Shown piece by piece: positions 46,410 through 59,087 of a stretch of DNA of 64,000 bases. The stretch is from Hydnum rufescens UP504. Lineage: Eukaryota > Basidiomycota > Agaricomycetes > Cantharellales > Hydnaceae. The notes under the pieces were generated by a model that was not told the origin of the DNA, searched no databases, and worked only from the letters and a program-made list of their open reading frames with translations. Position numbers and translations under genes: made by a program. The stretch covers positions 13,149 through 77,148 of the forward strand of contig MU128924.1 of the NCBI GenBank assembly GCA_014904985.1, written 5' to 3'. Position 1 is the stretch's first letter. Each line of letters opens with the position of its first letter.

Positions 46410-47400
46410 AGTCAGTTGGGCTTGTGACCGCCTTACTGTGACCTGTGACCGCTCCTAGCCCTACCGATGTCTCGAACTAGACAGCGAAGCAAAAGGTGGA
46501 AGGAAATATTACACTGTGGCTCGTTCACCCGACAGGGCCTAGAACCAGGATTACGAAAATGTTTTCCTTCCACTAGGAGCTGGATTCGATAGCATCACTA
46601 TTACTGTATCCCAGGAGCTCAAAGGCGGGAGAATAAGTGCGGCTCTTCGTGCCATCGCTGCCAATTCAAGTAGGATTTCTCCGCAAGAATTTCCCCCTAT
46701 CTCATCTACTGCCTTTCTTCATTCCAAATACCGCAGACCTCCAGGGCCAAATCTCCCAGAAAGATACTCGGATGAATCGAGGACCCCGCATGTTCATTGG
46801 TCTCCACACTAAAGTACAAGGGCCCGACAAATAGATCGAGAGGGTAAGTACCATTCCTTTCTCCAGTGTATGTAACGTATGTGTTTTCTATAATATGCTT
46901 CCTATTTTCAACTACGTCAAGAGGAATCAGACGTGAGGGTGGAAAACGAAGAGCTTCTGCCTCGGCAGAGGGTTCTACCATTGATCCTATCCTCAAAATT
47001 GCTCGGATTGCCCCCTCATTCTTGTCATTCTTTATGCGCACTCTGTGGACCATCCAGGCTTCTCGTTTTGAAACGATAGGGTTGCCATATGTGGTGTCGA
47101 ATACCTCCCTGAGCCCATGGTACGATCTTTTTCACGCCATCTCCTCACATTTCTCCAGTATGCAATATCCAATCCACAGCCAACATCGACCAAATTCGTT
47201 ATCTCCATGCCTGATGAATGTAGTGAGGCGGAGATCTACGATACCTGCCCTATATTCGGGCAGGTTCTCATCAGGCAGTACGATGATTCCTCTGTTTCTG
47301 GACACTCCGAGTGTCAGCCTTGCCTAGCCCGGTTTTGCTGGACTTCATTTGAATTTCGCTCCACTCTGATTTATGCCACGTCGAGTACATTTATTCAAGC
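46410..47400 (+). pseudogene. Right flank repeat and F-box-like 3' tail copy
   Basis: 46425-47040 repeats segments of the NLR's left flank. 47110-47400 is a copy of the end of the F-box-like gene: the frame reads NPQPTSTKFVISMPDE, then SEAEIYDTCPIFGQVLIRQY, matching 35660-35800. It lacks the upstream exons and the original stop. It faces MFS copy 4 on the opposite strand. Confidence 0.65.
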
Positions 47401-47592
47401 CTTTCGACGAGGCACTACCACGAAAATTCAGACCGCGGTTCTGCACAGAGTTTTGAATCAAACAAATCGCGCACTACCGTATCTATCTCTGGCGTGCTTG
47501 GCTTATTCAATGAACATTTTAAAGCACCCTTATAACTCTAATTATCGAGCTGAAGGTGTTCGGTGGCGTCAGTCGTCAATGTGGGTTTTGAA

Positions 47593-49830
47593 TTATTCGA
47601 GGTCCTCGCTGGCCTTTTGGGTCCCTTCGCGCCAATCAGTTGTCGGTTCTGTAAGTGTGAGCGAATGCACAGCTCCGACAGATGCTATAAAGAAAAGAAA
47701 AATGTCAGCATCATCTGTCAAAAACACACGCAAAAGGGAGGCAATGGAACACACTGAAGATGAAGAAGAATATATACAAGAGATAACCATTGGCAATGCC
47801 ACTCTTGATAGAGAAAGCGAAGAGTGATGTCCCAAATGCCGGCGCGATGGCTTGAGGAAGGAGGCTGGACATCTGAATCATGCCTACGGGGCGAAGACCA
47901 TATCGCATCACAATAATATTGATCGAAAGAAGAATTTTCTACTCACCATTGATTCTTGCAAGCCCCGAGGCCGTTGGCGATGCATCGGCGGTCATCATAA
48001 AAATGCATCTAAGGATATATTTGAATAGTGGCCTTGGTTGAGGACCACTCAGCGATATGCCCCACTCACGTCCGGGTGAATCCAGCAAAACTGGTACATA
48101 ATATGGTCAGAATCAGGGCCGACAAGAAATATCCCACTATCATATGCGTACCACCAGAGCAACACGAAACAGAAGAAGGTTAGTTCGAACAACCATCCAG
48201 ATGGGCCTCCCTCCCTTCTGGCCAGTAAATTCAATAGAGGAAAGGGCAGTACAGACAGGGGCCAGATCGCCATCGCATATTGGTGTAGGCGAACGGCAGA
48301 TGAACGTCCAATGAACTTGTGAATGGGAGTGAAAAGGAGCATAGTGGCAACGCCCATCACGCCACGAAGCGACATGCGGGCCCCAATCTGAGCTTCACTA
48401 AAGCCTAATCCGCCTGGACAGGTGAATAGTCAACAATGCGAATATTCGGAGGGGAAGGACAGCGAAACCAGATTTGATGGGTGTGAAAGCAAAGAGCGTA
48501 AATACGCTAAACATCAGTTCGCTCGAAAAACACATTATGAAATTCGAGACCATTAATGAGACCACGCCCTTCGTCAAAACGGAACGCAATGATGGGAACT
48601 GCTCTTCTGCTGGAGATTGATGATCACACTTCGCACTAGTACTAGGGCTGGGCAGTTGATCATCGGACCTGTTCGTAGCGCCATATCGCGCGGTGTCGTC
48701 GCGGAGACCACATGGATGAAACGCATCACGGGAGGTGTCGGAAGATGTTGTCTTTGTCTCGTGTGTCATTTTAGACGGGAGCGTCTATCAAATATTATTA
48801 GCTGATGCAAAGATCAAATAACCACGAGCGAATCACCTCCTGCAAGAAAAACGCGCCAAAGATGGCCGCAGACAACGCAAAGGCTCCGCCAACAAAACAT
48901 GGAAGAACAAACGGGTATTCCCCCCAAAATGGATCGCCAAAAATCGTACGAGGAAACCGCCTTTGGGGGTGAACAAGCAAACCGCCGAGTGCCAAACCGG
49001 CAATCTGCCCGGTACGATAAGTGATAGACATTCCACTGAACATCATGCTTTGATTTGAGCTGTGACAAGGCCAAAATAAGAGATGAAGTTGTGAGTTGAG
49101 GCCGAAAGGTCGTGCAGTGTGACCGGGGAAAAACAAACCGGTCAGTGAGCTCTCCGCCCATGGTCCTAATAGCTCTGGTGATGCAAAATGTAGCTGATGG
49201 CCACATAAATGGGATAGCATAATACGACTCACGTCACAGCACCGCCCAGAGCGCCACCGAGACAGCGACTCAATATCAAACCAGAGAAAGTGCGACTCAA
49301 TCCAAACGAGACGATCGACATCGCGACACCCACCGTACTCCAGAGGATTACGGGCTTGCGGCCAATGTGATCCGAAGCATAACTGCATGGCATAACTGCG
49401 CAGGTAGCTGTAAATCACTTGACCTTCATTGGAAAACGCCCAGTATATGTACTCGCGAGGAAACTCATCCAACTGAAAATCGATTGCTGGGTGGAGTGAT
49501 GGGAGATTACCATCGATTGAACGCTGGATAAGTTCAATGAAAGAAGATGAAGGGCGTACAATGATACCAGAGTGGAAGCCAACACTCTCGGGGTCACCCA
49601 CAATTTCCAAGTCAAGGAGCATTTGATCTAAGTGGGAGTAGAGTAAGCTGAGGACTCAGAGTAATAAAACGCCGAGAAAAGTAGTCACTGATGAAGGGAA
49701 AGATAAGTTCGAATGCCAGAGGTTGTATCAGCGTAAGAAAAAACAGAGTAGATGCAGGGCGCCATGGAAATGGGGTAGGTATGGTCTTCACCAGAGGTGT
49801 TCTCTCAGCGTCACTGTTGTGAGCGGCCAT
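47593..49830 (-). CDS. MFS transporter, copy 4
   Basis: This minus-strand paralogue of the MFS family is diverged from copies 1 and 2 but has the same layout. The start at 49830 gives MAAHNSDAERTPLVKTIPTP, then TM1 FFLTLIQPLAFELIFPFI. Motif A is seen as SDHIGRKPVIL (about 49350, read across an exon). Further segments are SSNQSMMFSGMSITYRTGQ, LALGGLLVHPQRRFPRTIF, a hydrophilic loop with STSAKCDHQSPAEEQFPS (about 48590) and LHQYAMAIWPLSVLPFPLLN. The last exon ends LTEPTTDWREGTQKASEDLE at 47593. I saw no stop or frameshift in the exons I followed, but not every junction was checked. Substrate unknown. It is closest to copy 5. Confidence 0.8.
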
Positions 49831-50754
49831 ATGGCTCTTGCACTGTTGCCGCTGGCAAGAACAAAGCCGCAAATATGTCGCCAGCTGACTTGCTCCGAAG
49901 CAAAATCCAACAGATGCTAAACGGGTAACTTTCAGGAACTGGTGAAATTAAGACCCAAGGCAAAGATAATGCAAGCGCTCGGCATTATAGCACTACTTGA
50001 ATCGATAGGGAATTTTCAATTTTCCAAGCTGATTTATTTTGTGAGTGCCCGGGGTCCGCGATCTGTCGGGAGATGCCGCCTCCTGTTGCCTAGCAAGTGA
50101 ACATGCCAAGAAACCGATGCCAAGGGGGAGGGTCCGGTGCCAGGCCTGCAAGCCGTGTTCTGTGAGCATATTGGTGATGGGGGCAACCCATGGGCAGCTA
50201 CCTATGCCACGCGAGCTTGCTCAAAAATGGCTAGCCGACGGCTTTGCGCGGAACGAAGGTCACAAAAACCAATTCAATCCTCCGGGAAAATCTTAGGAGC
50301 TCGCATATCTCAACGAAATAAAGATTCCCTATCGATTCAAGTAGTGCTGTAATGAACGCATATGACCTCAGTGGTCACAAACTATTTCAGGATCGTCAGC
50401 CTCCAGCCTGAGGCTAGTGTTGCCACAAGTCGCTGTTGTCGAAATCCATTCAGTTGGGGATCGGACCGGATCGGCTCGACTCGGCTTCGGGGCGACTCCC
50501 GGACTAAAATATAGGCAATTTGCAAAAACAACATTCGGGTAGCTCCGACCAAATGTATGCTGTGGCTTCACACCCCCGCCACAAGACCTTCCAGGTCGTC
50601 CTCAATGTCCGCCTGCTGTCTTCGTCGTCTGGGGCTTATGGCTGGCTTCGATACATGCGCTTTTTCGTGACTGCCCGGTAAAGGGCGTTAATACATACAG
50701 TAACGCGCACTATCCGGAGTATCCTCTCACGATGAAACGACGCAACTGCGATAA
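49831..50754. other. Intergenic, upstream of MFS copy 4, with dispersed repeat copy B
   Basis: This holds the presumed promoter of MFS copy 4. The segment at about 50255-50345 matches the repeat at 12140-12240 (AAATCTTAGGAGCTCGC). No gene is recognised. Confidence 0.45.
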
Positions 50755-51110
50755 ATGGTGTGGAACTATCTCCTCGAGGCCACCGTACGGTCTCTCTTGC
50801 ATCATTCCCTCGCATTTCTCCAGCATGCCATGTCCAATTCACACCCAATATCCACCAAATTCGTCGTCTCGATGCTTGATGAACGGAGGGTGGGGATCTA
50901 CAATACTTGCACTATATTCAGGCTTGTTCTCATTAGGCAGTACGATGACACTTCTGTTTCTGGACACCCCAATGGTCAGCCTCGCTGGACTTCGCTGGAA
51001 TTTCGCTGCCACTCTGAATCATGCCTCGCGTCGAATACATTTCTTCACAGGTCTCGATGAGGCACTAACAAAAAAATTCTGGAGTGCGTTTTGGCATAGA
51101 TTCTTAAGTT
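50755..51110 (+). pseudogene. F-box-like 3' tail, second copy
   Basis: This is a further copy of the last part of the F-box-like gene. ISTKFVVSMLDERRVGIYN and TIFRLVLIRQYDDTS match 35680-35800 with several changes, including a small deletion at the SEAEIYD segment. No upstream exons are present. It faces MFS copy 5, repeating the arrangement at 47.3 kb. Confidence 0.65.
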
Positions 51111-51216
51111 AAATGAATGGTACACCATCTATCTCTCGCCTAGTCGGCCCCCTCAATGTACATACTAAAGCGACCCTATAACAGTCTGATCATCGAGCTG
51201 AGGGTACTCGCTGGCG

Positions 51217-53458
51217 TCAGTCATCAGTGTGGGTTCTGGACGATTCAAGGTCCCCCCTGCCCATTTGGGCCCCTTTGCGCCAATCAGCTGTCGGTTCGCT
51301 AAGTGTGAGCGAATGGACAGCTCCGACAGATGCTGTCAACAAAAATGGCGATATCATCGGTCACAGTTGGAAAACACAAGCAAGGGGCAGGCAAGGGAAC
51401 GCACTGAGGATGAAGCAGGCTATATACACGAGATAGCCGTTGGCAATTCCACTCTTGATAGAGAAAGCGAAGAGCGACGTCCCAAACGCTGGTGCGATGG
51501 CTTGAGGAAGCATAGTGGACATCTGAATCATGCCTACGAAGAGTATATCACATGACAATAATATTCGTCAAATAGGCGTTTTTTATTCACCATTGATGCT
51601 TGCAAGCGCCGAAGCCGTTGGAGATGCATCAGTGGTCATTATAGAAATGCAACTATGGATACGTTTGAATAGTGCCCTGGGTTGAGATCCACTCAGTGAC
51701 GTAAACCACTCACGTCCAGGTGAATCCGGCAAAACTTGAGCACAATATATGATCAGAGGGTCGACAAGAAAAATCTCACATCACATGCGTACCACCAGAG
51801 CAACACGAAACAGAAGAAGGTTAGTTCGAACACCCATCCAGATGGACCCTCCTCCCTTCTGGCCAGCAAATTCAATAAAGGAAGGGGCAGTACAGAGAGG
51901 GGCCAGATCGCCATCGCATACTGGTATAGGCGAACGGCAGATGAACGTCCCATGAATTTGTGAATGGGAGAGAAAACGAGCATAGTGGCAATGCCCATCA
52001 CACCACGAAGCGACATACGCGCGCCGATCTGAGCTTCACTGAAGCCTAATCCGCCTGGAGGATTGAATAGTCAATAAAGCGAATATTTTGGAGGGGAAGG
52101 GTAAAGAAACCAGATTTGATGGGTGTGAAAGCAAAGAGAGTGAATACGCTAAAGACAAGTTCGCCCGAAAAACACATGATGAAGTTCGAGACCATCAATG
52201 GGACCACGCCCTTCGTCAAAACGGAAAACAATGATGGGAGCTGCTCTTCGGCTGGAGATCGATGACCACGCATCGCAGGGGGGTGAGCTGTCGATCATTG
52301 GACTGGTTCGTAGCCCCGTATTGCGCGTTGTCGCGGCGGAAGATAGATGGGTGAAACGCATCACTAGGGGAAGTGTCTGAAGATGTTGTCTTCTTCACGT
52401 TTGTCTTTTTACACGGGAGCGTCTATCAAATATTATTAGCTCATGCTAAAACCAAATGACCACGAGAGAATTACTTCCTGCAAGAAAAACGTGCCAAAGA
52501 TGGCCGCAGACAACGCAAAGGCCCCGCCGACAAAACATGGCAGAACAAATGGATATTCATTCCAAAACGTGTTTCCAAAAATCGTATGAGGAAACCGCCT
52601 TTGAGGGTGAACGAGCAAACCGCCTAGTGCCAGACCGACAATCTGCCCGCTACGATAAGTGATGGATATTCCACTGAACATTATGCTTTGATTTGAGCTG
52701 TGACGAGGCCAAAACAAGAGATGAAGCTATGAGCCGAGGCCGAACGGTTGCAACCGGACAAACAAACCGGTCAGTGAGCTCTCCACCCATGGTCTTAATA
52801 GCTCTAATGATGGAAAAGTTTAGCTGACGACTACATAAATGGGATGGCATAATATAACGCACGTCACAGCGCCACCCAGAGCGCCGCCGAGACAACGACT
52901 CAGTATTAAACCAGAGAAAGTGCGGCTCAGTCCAAACGAGACGATCGACATCGCGACACCCACTGTAGTCCAGAGGATTACAGGCTTGCGGCCAATGTGA
53001 TCAGAGGCATAACTGCATGGCATAACTGTGCAGGTAACTGTTAATCACTTGACCTTCATTGGAAAACGCCTGGTATATGCACTCGCGAGGAAACTCATCC
53101 AACTGAAGATCGATTGCTGGGTGGAGTGATGGGAGATTGCCATCAGTTGAACGCGGGATGAGTCTAATGAAAGAAGATGAAGGGCGTACAATGATGCCAG
53201 AGTGAAAGCCAACACTTTCGGGGTCATCCACAATTTCCAAGTCAAGGAGCATTTGATCTGAGTAGGAGGGTAAGCTAAGGACTCAGAATAATGAAGCCGA
53301 GAAAACTAGTCACTGATGAAGGGAAAGATGAGCTCAAATGCCAGAGGTTGTATCAACGTGAGGAAAAAGAGAGTGGATGCAGGGCGCCAAGGAAATGGTA
53401 TGGGTCTGCCGATTTTCACCAGAGGCGTTCCTTCAGTGTCACTGTTGTGAGCAGCCAT
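51217..53458 (-). CDS. MFS transporter, copy 5
   Basis: This is a close paralogue of copy 4. The start at 53458 gives MAAHNSDTEGTPLVKIGRPI. Motif A is in SYASDHIGRKPVILW (about 52980). Further segments are SSNQSIMFSGISITYRSGQ, LALGGLLVHPQRRFPHTIF, the SPAEEQLPSLFSVLTKGVV loop and VRLYQYAMAIWPLSVLPLP. The last exon contains VHSLTLSEPTADWRKGAQMG. The stop used by copy 4 is changed, so the frame runs on about 10 codons to 51217. No disruption was seen in the parts followed. The substrate is unknown. Confidence 0.78.
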
Positions 53459-53814
53459 ATCGCTCTAGCACTGTCACCATAGGCAAGAATAAAGCCCTAT
53501 GGGTCTCAGATATATCACCAGTTACAGGTGGTTTGCTTCGGAGCCTCCGAAGCAAAATGTATCAGAGGCTCCGAAGTACAATTGACTTTGCTGGTGCTAC
53601 GTCAGTAACTGGTAACCACATTTCAAGGAATTCCAAGAGGTTCCGGCACACCTTACAGCTGGTTTCAGAAGAATGGGTATTTTGAAACGCCTGTGCGGTA
53701 CAATGCAAGAAAAAAGAAGTTCAAATCAGCTTTACTTCTTATGCAATAACCGGTCGTTCTTCCTCGTCACCAGGGTGGCGACCGGCGCAGGTTGTGTTCA
53801 TGCAAGAGTGGTTT
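53459..53814. other. Interval between MFS copies 5 and 6
   Basis: This contains a short inverted repeat at about 53526-53552 (TTGCTTCGGAGCC, GGCTCCGAAGCAAA) and a third related piece at about 53562-53578. It cuts off the 3' end of MFS copy 6. No gene is recognised. Confidence 0.4.
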
Positions 53815-55390
53815 GCGTGACAATAATATGTGTCAAAGCAGGGGCATTTTCTATTCATTATTGAGGCAGATCAGCGGTCATTATAAAGTACACACCTATG
53901 GATATATTTGAACAGTGTCCTTGGTTGAGACCCCTCAGCGATATGTACCACTCACGTCCAGGTGAATCCGGGAAAACTGTTCAATATGGTCAGAAGGGGG
54001 GCTTCGATAAAGATCATGTGCATACCTCCAGAGCAACAACAAACAAGAAGGCTAATTCGAACACCCATCCAGAAAATTCAATAAAAGAAAGAGCAGTACA
54101 GAGAAGGGCCAGATCGCCATCGCATATTGGTTTAGACGAACGGCAGATGAACGTCCGATGACTTGTGAAGGGGAGCGAAAACGAACATGGCGGCGATGAC
54201 TATAACGCCTGGAAACGACACATGCGCCCAAATTCGAGCTTCGCCAAAGCTTAATCCGCCTGAACAGGTCAATAGTCGATAAGGCTAATATGCCGGGAGG
54301 GGGTGAGGAACTCAGATTTGATGGGTGAGAGCAAAGAGTGCAAACAAGCTAGAGATTCGCTTAAAAACACATAATGAAATTTGAGACCATCAGTGGGATC
54401 ATATCCTTCGTCAAAATGGAAACCACTGATGGGAACCGCTCTTCTGCTGGAGATCGATGATCGGACATCGGACAAGCTCGTAGTAACGTATTGGACGTTT
54501 TCACCGTAGAAAGTAGATGGATGGAGCCCATCACTACGGGACGTGTCGGAAGATGCTGTCTTCTGCCCTGGTTTTAAGTTCTATCAAATATTATTACAGT
54601 AGCTGATGTCAAAATCAAATAACCACAAACAAGGTTTACTTCCCGGGAGGAAAACGTGGTGAAGAGGCCCGCAGACAACGCACCAACAAACCATGGAAGA
54701 ACAAATGAGTATTCATTCCAGAATCTGTCGTTGAAAATCGTATGTGACCGCCGTTGGGGATGAACGAGTAAACCGCCCGGTGTCAAACGAACAACCTGCC
54801 CGCTACGATACGTGATGGCCTTCCTACTGAAGGTTATTCTTTGATTTGAGCTGAAGCCAAAGTGTGGCGAAGTGTGACGGGAGGCAAATAAACCGGCCAG
54901 CGAGCTCTCCGCCCATAGACCTCATGGCTCTAATGATGGAGAAGTATAGGCAATAGCCACGTAAATGGATGGCATGGTATAACTCGCGTCGCAAAAGCAT
55001 CCAGAGCACCACCAAGACAGCGGCTGTCCAAACGAGACAATAGACATCGCGACACCCACCTTACTCCAGAGGATTACAGGCTTGGGGTCAGTATGATCAG
55101 GGGCATAACTGCATGGCATCCTGTGCAGGTAGCAGTTGATCGAGTGAGCTTCATTCGAAGAACCGTGGTATACGCACTCGCAAGGAAATTCATCTGGGTA
55201 GAATGTTCTAAAATTGTCATCGATTGAGTGCGGGATAAGTCCAATGAAAGAAGATGAAATGATACCAGAGTGAAAGTCAACAGTCTCGTGGTTGATGCAG
55301 GGCGTAGGAGGTCCGATCCAGCAGTGGTGTTCTTTCAGTGTCACTGATATGAGCGGCCCTAATGCTCTAGCACTGGTGCCGTGTGAAGTG
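53815..55390 (-). pseudogene. MFS transporter, copy 6, degraded
   Basis: This is a minus-strand relic of the same family. The start ATG is AGG (about 55352), and a deletion joins the N-terminal tail to the second exon. Motif A is damaged (APDHTDPKPVILW), and the last exons are missing at the 53815 border. GGLLVHPQRRSHTIFNDRFW (about 54750) still identifies it. It is the most decayed of the full-span copies. Confidence 0.85.
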
Positions 55391-55684
55391 AGGTGGCCCA
55401 ATTATCAAAGACAGGCTTTATGACATTCTCCAGAACATGCGTTTACTGAGATCCCCCAGGCCTGAGCCTAGAAGCCTGAAAACGGTAAATATTGTCTTTC
55501 TGTGAGGAGCGCTAGTCTAATTCAATAGAACTTCCAAATTTGGTAGTAGTCGTGACCGTACTTCCCCTCAACAAATTAAAGGGAGCGGACCACGAGCCAC
55601 TAGAGACTCACGGAGCCACGCTTTCGCGTATGTTGGTCCCATGACAATTGCCCAAGATCCCGTTTGGAGAATACCAAGTAAGAA
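55391..55684. other. Promoter interval of the zinc finger-AAA+ gene
   Basis: No gene is recognised. A run of CT-rich sequence and the start context ATGTCTCTGG at 55685 mark the next gene. Confidence 0.4.
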
Positions 55685-58600
55685 ATGTCTCTGGCTCTAC
55701 GTGCTTCAACATTAGCTCAACTAGATCAATTCTCAGCCCGACCGTGCCCCTTCTATAGTTCGGGGAAATGCTACTTTGCCCAGGCTTGCAATTTTCGCCA
55801 TGACATAACCGTCAAGAGCCCCCGTCATATCCGTCCAATTCCGCAAATTTCGTACACCTTGCCAGATGATGAATCGCGTCGCAGCTCCACCGAATCCTCA
55901 GTGTTCTCTGTCCTGGACTTGAATGATTCAGCTTCTCCTGAAAATAAAGGTATCGAACCCGATGTGAACATTCAGGATTTCGCTATCCAAGAAGTCGAAC
56001 AACTTCCTGAGTTCAATTCGCCGATTCAACTCGTAAAGGAACAAGACTATCATTCTTCACGGGGCCCTGAAACTTTAGCATATCTTGCAGAGCTCAAGGA
56101 CTACCACCAGAGACTCCTTAATAATCAGTCCATTCACTCGGCAGTCCAAGAGGTTCCGCACAGCGATGCGAAGGAGTTGGCCTCATCATTGGTATGTGCT
56201 ACATCTTCTCCTCGTAGTCTGCCTCGAGCCAAGTATGTCGATAGTCATCGAAGGGCAATTCACCTGTCATTCTCGAGCGACAACTTTCTCCGCAAGAACC
56301 ACAAATTAACAGTTCAGAGACCCTTTCGACCCTGGACCCTTCACCTAGAGCAGATACTCCAATATTTGGGTCCGTTTCTGTTCGCCATACCGGTTTGCGA
56401 CCGTTAAGATTGGTACGTCCATTGCCCAAACATCGTGTTTACCGACATGTATGAATTAGATTGATTTCAGCCCGAATTGATATCCGCCTCTGCCACACCC
56501 CCTCCAGAATCTTCGTCGGCTTATGATATTATGGGAGACATCCCCTCTCGCATTGAGGGTAATCTCCCCCCGGAGGTTGGGTCTCCTCCACCAACTTCCC
56601 ATGACGTCAGTACCAATTCATCTAGGCCTAAAATGACTGCAAACTCATGCTTATCAGTCTTACGGCGACATGTCCTTATCTGAATTCTACGCTCATGAAC
56701 CTCACGAAGACTCACCGATATTGAGCGTCGGCTTCGTCGATTCACCTCTCGAGTTCACATCACCCCCACGTCGTCCAACACCAACGCCCTCAATAACGAA
56801 TACGGCTCATGATGCCCATGCGACGGTACGTTGCATTTCAATGTGTCTTGATGGCTTTCTCATCTTTCCTGGAGATCAGCCCAGCATGCCCATTGCTACG
56901 GAGCCTATCTATACCACACCTGCAGACGCCACACCGTCGAGATCTCACTCCACTACGGAATCCATCAGGAGTACCACAAGGATTCCCTCGAGATCTAATT
57001 TCTTTCTTCCCGAGGCACTCCCGACAGACCTAGATCGAGTGCCCTCCCCTTCCGTAGCATTCTCGCATAGCCCCCGCGGTCGACCCGAGGCAAGCACAAG
57101 TTCGAACTCCATCCCCTCAGACATAAAGGAACCTTCAATACCTTCGTCAACGAGTCGATTAGGGTCCCCGATATCGTTCGACATGTATCAACACAGCCCA
57201 AATAGTTCTCATGGCCGCCGGGGGCAGCCATCATTCTCGCCTCCCACCGAGGATATGAGCCCTGTCGATTCTCCACGGAACCCGTCGCTGCACAATGTGC
57301 GGTCTTCCCTGTCCCGACGGTCGAGCGCATCTCGGCCACGTGCGAAGTCGGGTTCGGAAGTGGCAAGGATACCGTCTGAGCCATCTATTCCCCCACTTCC
57401 CACAAGTGCTTCCACTGCAACTCATTTCCCTCGTCCGCCTACTGCATTCTCACATTCGCGATCCGTTGCATCCTCGTCGTCTCGACCACATTTGTTCTTT
57501 GCTCTGGCCTCGGACTCTCCCAAACAGGTGTCAAAGCTGTTAAACAGCGGTCAGGCAGATGCAAATGATACTGCAGGGCCGTTTGACCTTCCCGCACTCA
57601 TCTTTAGTCTTTCTAATGACCAACTGGTAAACAAAACCGAAATAGTCAAGACTCTACTCGGGCATGGAGCTGATCCGTCTGTGGTGGAACATCTGGTTCC
57701 GTCACGATCCTCTGCTGACGCTGTTGATCCTGATAATGAGGAACCGGATGAATCTCCCCTTGCGGAGAAAATTCGTAGCGCGATGAATCCAGCCATTCGG
57801 TGGGTTATTCGTTCACGCTTCAATCGATCATGTATGTACCAATCATTTCGACTCTCGACTTGATAGGTATTATCTCGGGAGGCAGGGTGCCCCTACTCAG
57901 AGCCAGGTTGAAGCACTACAGGCTAGCCGTTTTGACCCTCTATTGCGAGCACGTTTCTGTTTGGTTGGACAAGATCTTGCTCTGGCCGAGCTGATGCGTG
58001 CGGTAGCGAGCCATTCACGTCGGAAGAACGATACTGCTTCACTATCGCTTGTGCTTGCTGGTAACGTGGCTGTTTTATGTATTGCTATCGCATTTCTTCA
58101 TGTTCTTTTGTAGGTCCCAGCGGTCACGGCAAGAGTTATTTGGCGTCCAGAAGTGAGATATCCTGCTTGTAGTTGACAACAACTGACGGGAATGATTTAT
58201 AGTCGGATTCCTGCTCGAGGCACCCCAATATATCGTCAATATGACAAATTTGCGGTCACAGGAAGACCTCATGCGAGCCAAGTCCCTTGCCGTGGAGTCC
58301 GACGTAAGACGCATTCCTAACTTTGCCATTCTCGCGCTTTATCTCCGATTCTGGCCCATCAGGACTCGGAAAATCTTCTACACTTCCTCTCGCGTCACCA
58401 AGGTTCCCGATGTGTCGTCATTCTTGAGGTTTGTCCAACCATCCGCCTTGAATGCTGGGATGTGGACTTATATCCGCACGTCTCACAACCACACAGGAGA
58501 TCGAGAAAACAGCAGAAAAACAGGCCCTGCACACACTTCTGATGCCATGGGAACTGGGAAAATTACCAGCTGCTTCCTCTCATGAGGTTATTGAGACATC

Positions 58601-59087
58601 GAAGGTGATCTGGGTGTGCACATCCAATGCAGGGGAGGAACATGTATTCGAATTCAGTCATTCAAAAGACATCAATACGCCTTCCACCCGAAATGAATAT
58701 GCGAAACTGATGGTCCGCATGCGTGGGCGACTAGCGGATGAACTCGGGGTATGTTGATACCACGCGGAATTAGCCTGGAGAAGGCATTTCTGATTTCGAG
58801 TCTCATGATTTCTGAGCGGGTCTTGATTTATATAGGCATCGATCGTATCCCGCGTCAACGCAGTATTGCCTTTCCTTCCATTCACATTGGACGAACAGCG
58901 AGCTCTGGCATCCGAAACACTATCGGAACTTGTATCGCGAGAAGATACACCTCCCGCCTGGCTCAGCCAGAACCGTGTGGCAGACGAGCTTGTTGATCGA
59001 GCGGTTGAAGAATATATGGAGAGAGAAGGTGCACGGTCTATACATCGTGCAGTACAGATGCTTTATGAGGAAGGGATGTATCAATAA
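55685..59087 (+). CDS. CCCH zinc finger-ankyrin-AAA+ (Clp-type) protein
   Basis: Eleven exons join in frame (933 aa): 55685-56191, 56245-56412, 56471-56605, 56658-56825, 56880-57799, 57867-58060, 58114-58152, 58203-58303, 58363-58428, 58497-58748 and 58836-59087. A CCCH finger (CPFYSSGKCYFAQACNFRH, spacing 7-5-3) lies at about residues 21-39. A long Ser/Pro-rich region follows, then ankyrin-like repeats (LLNSGQADANDTAGPFDLPAL, LLGHGADPSVVEH), then a single AAA+ module. The module has Walker A GPSGHGKSYLAS, Walker B VVILEEIEK, sensor 1 VIWVCTSNAG and a C-terminal domain to EEGMYQ. Ankyrin plus one Clp-type AAA+ module recalls CLPB/SKD3 disaggregases. An N-terminal RNA-binding type finger is not part of that family as I know it. 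The first Walker B acid is Glu instead of Asp. A fusion of two genes by annotation is possible, but all phases match. Confidence 0.82.
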
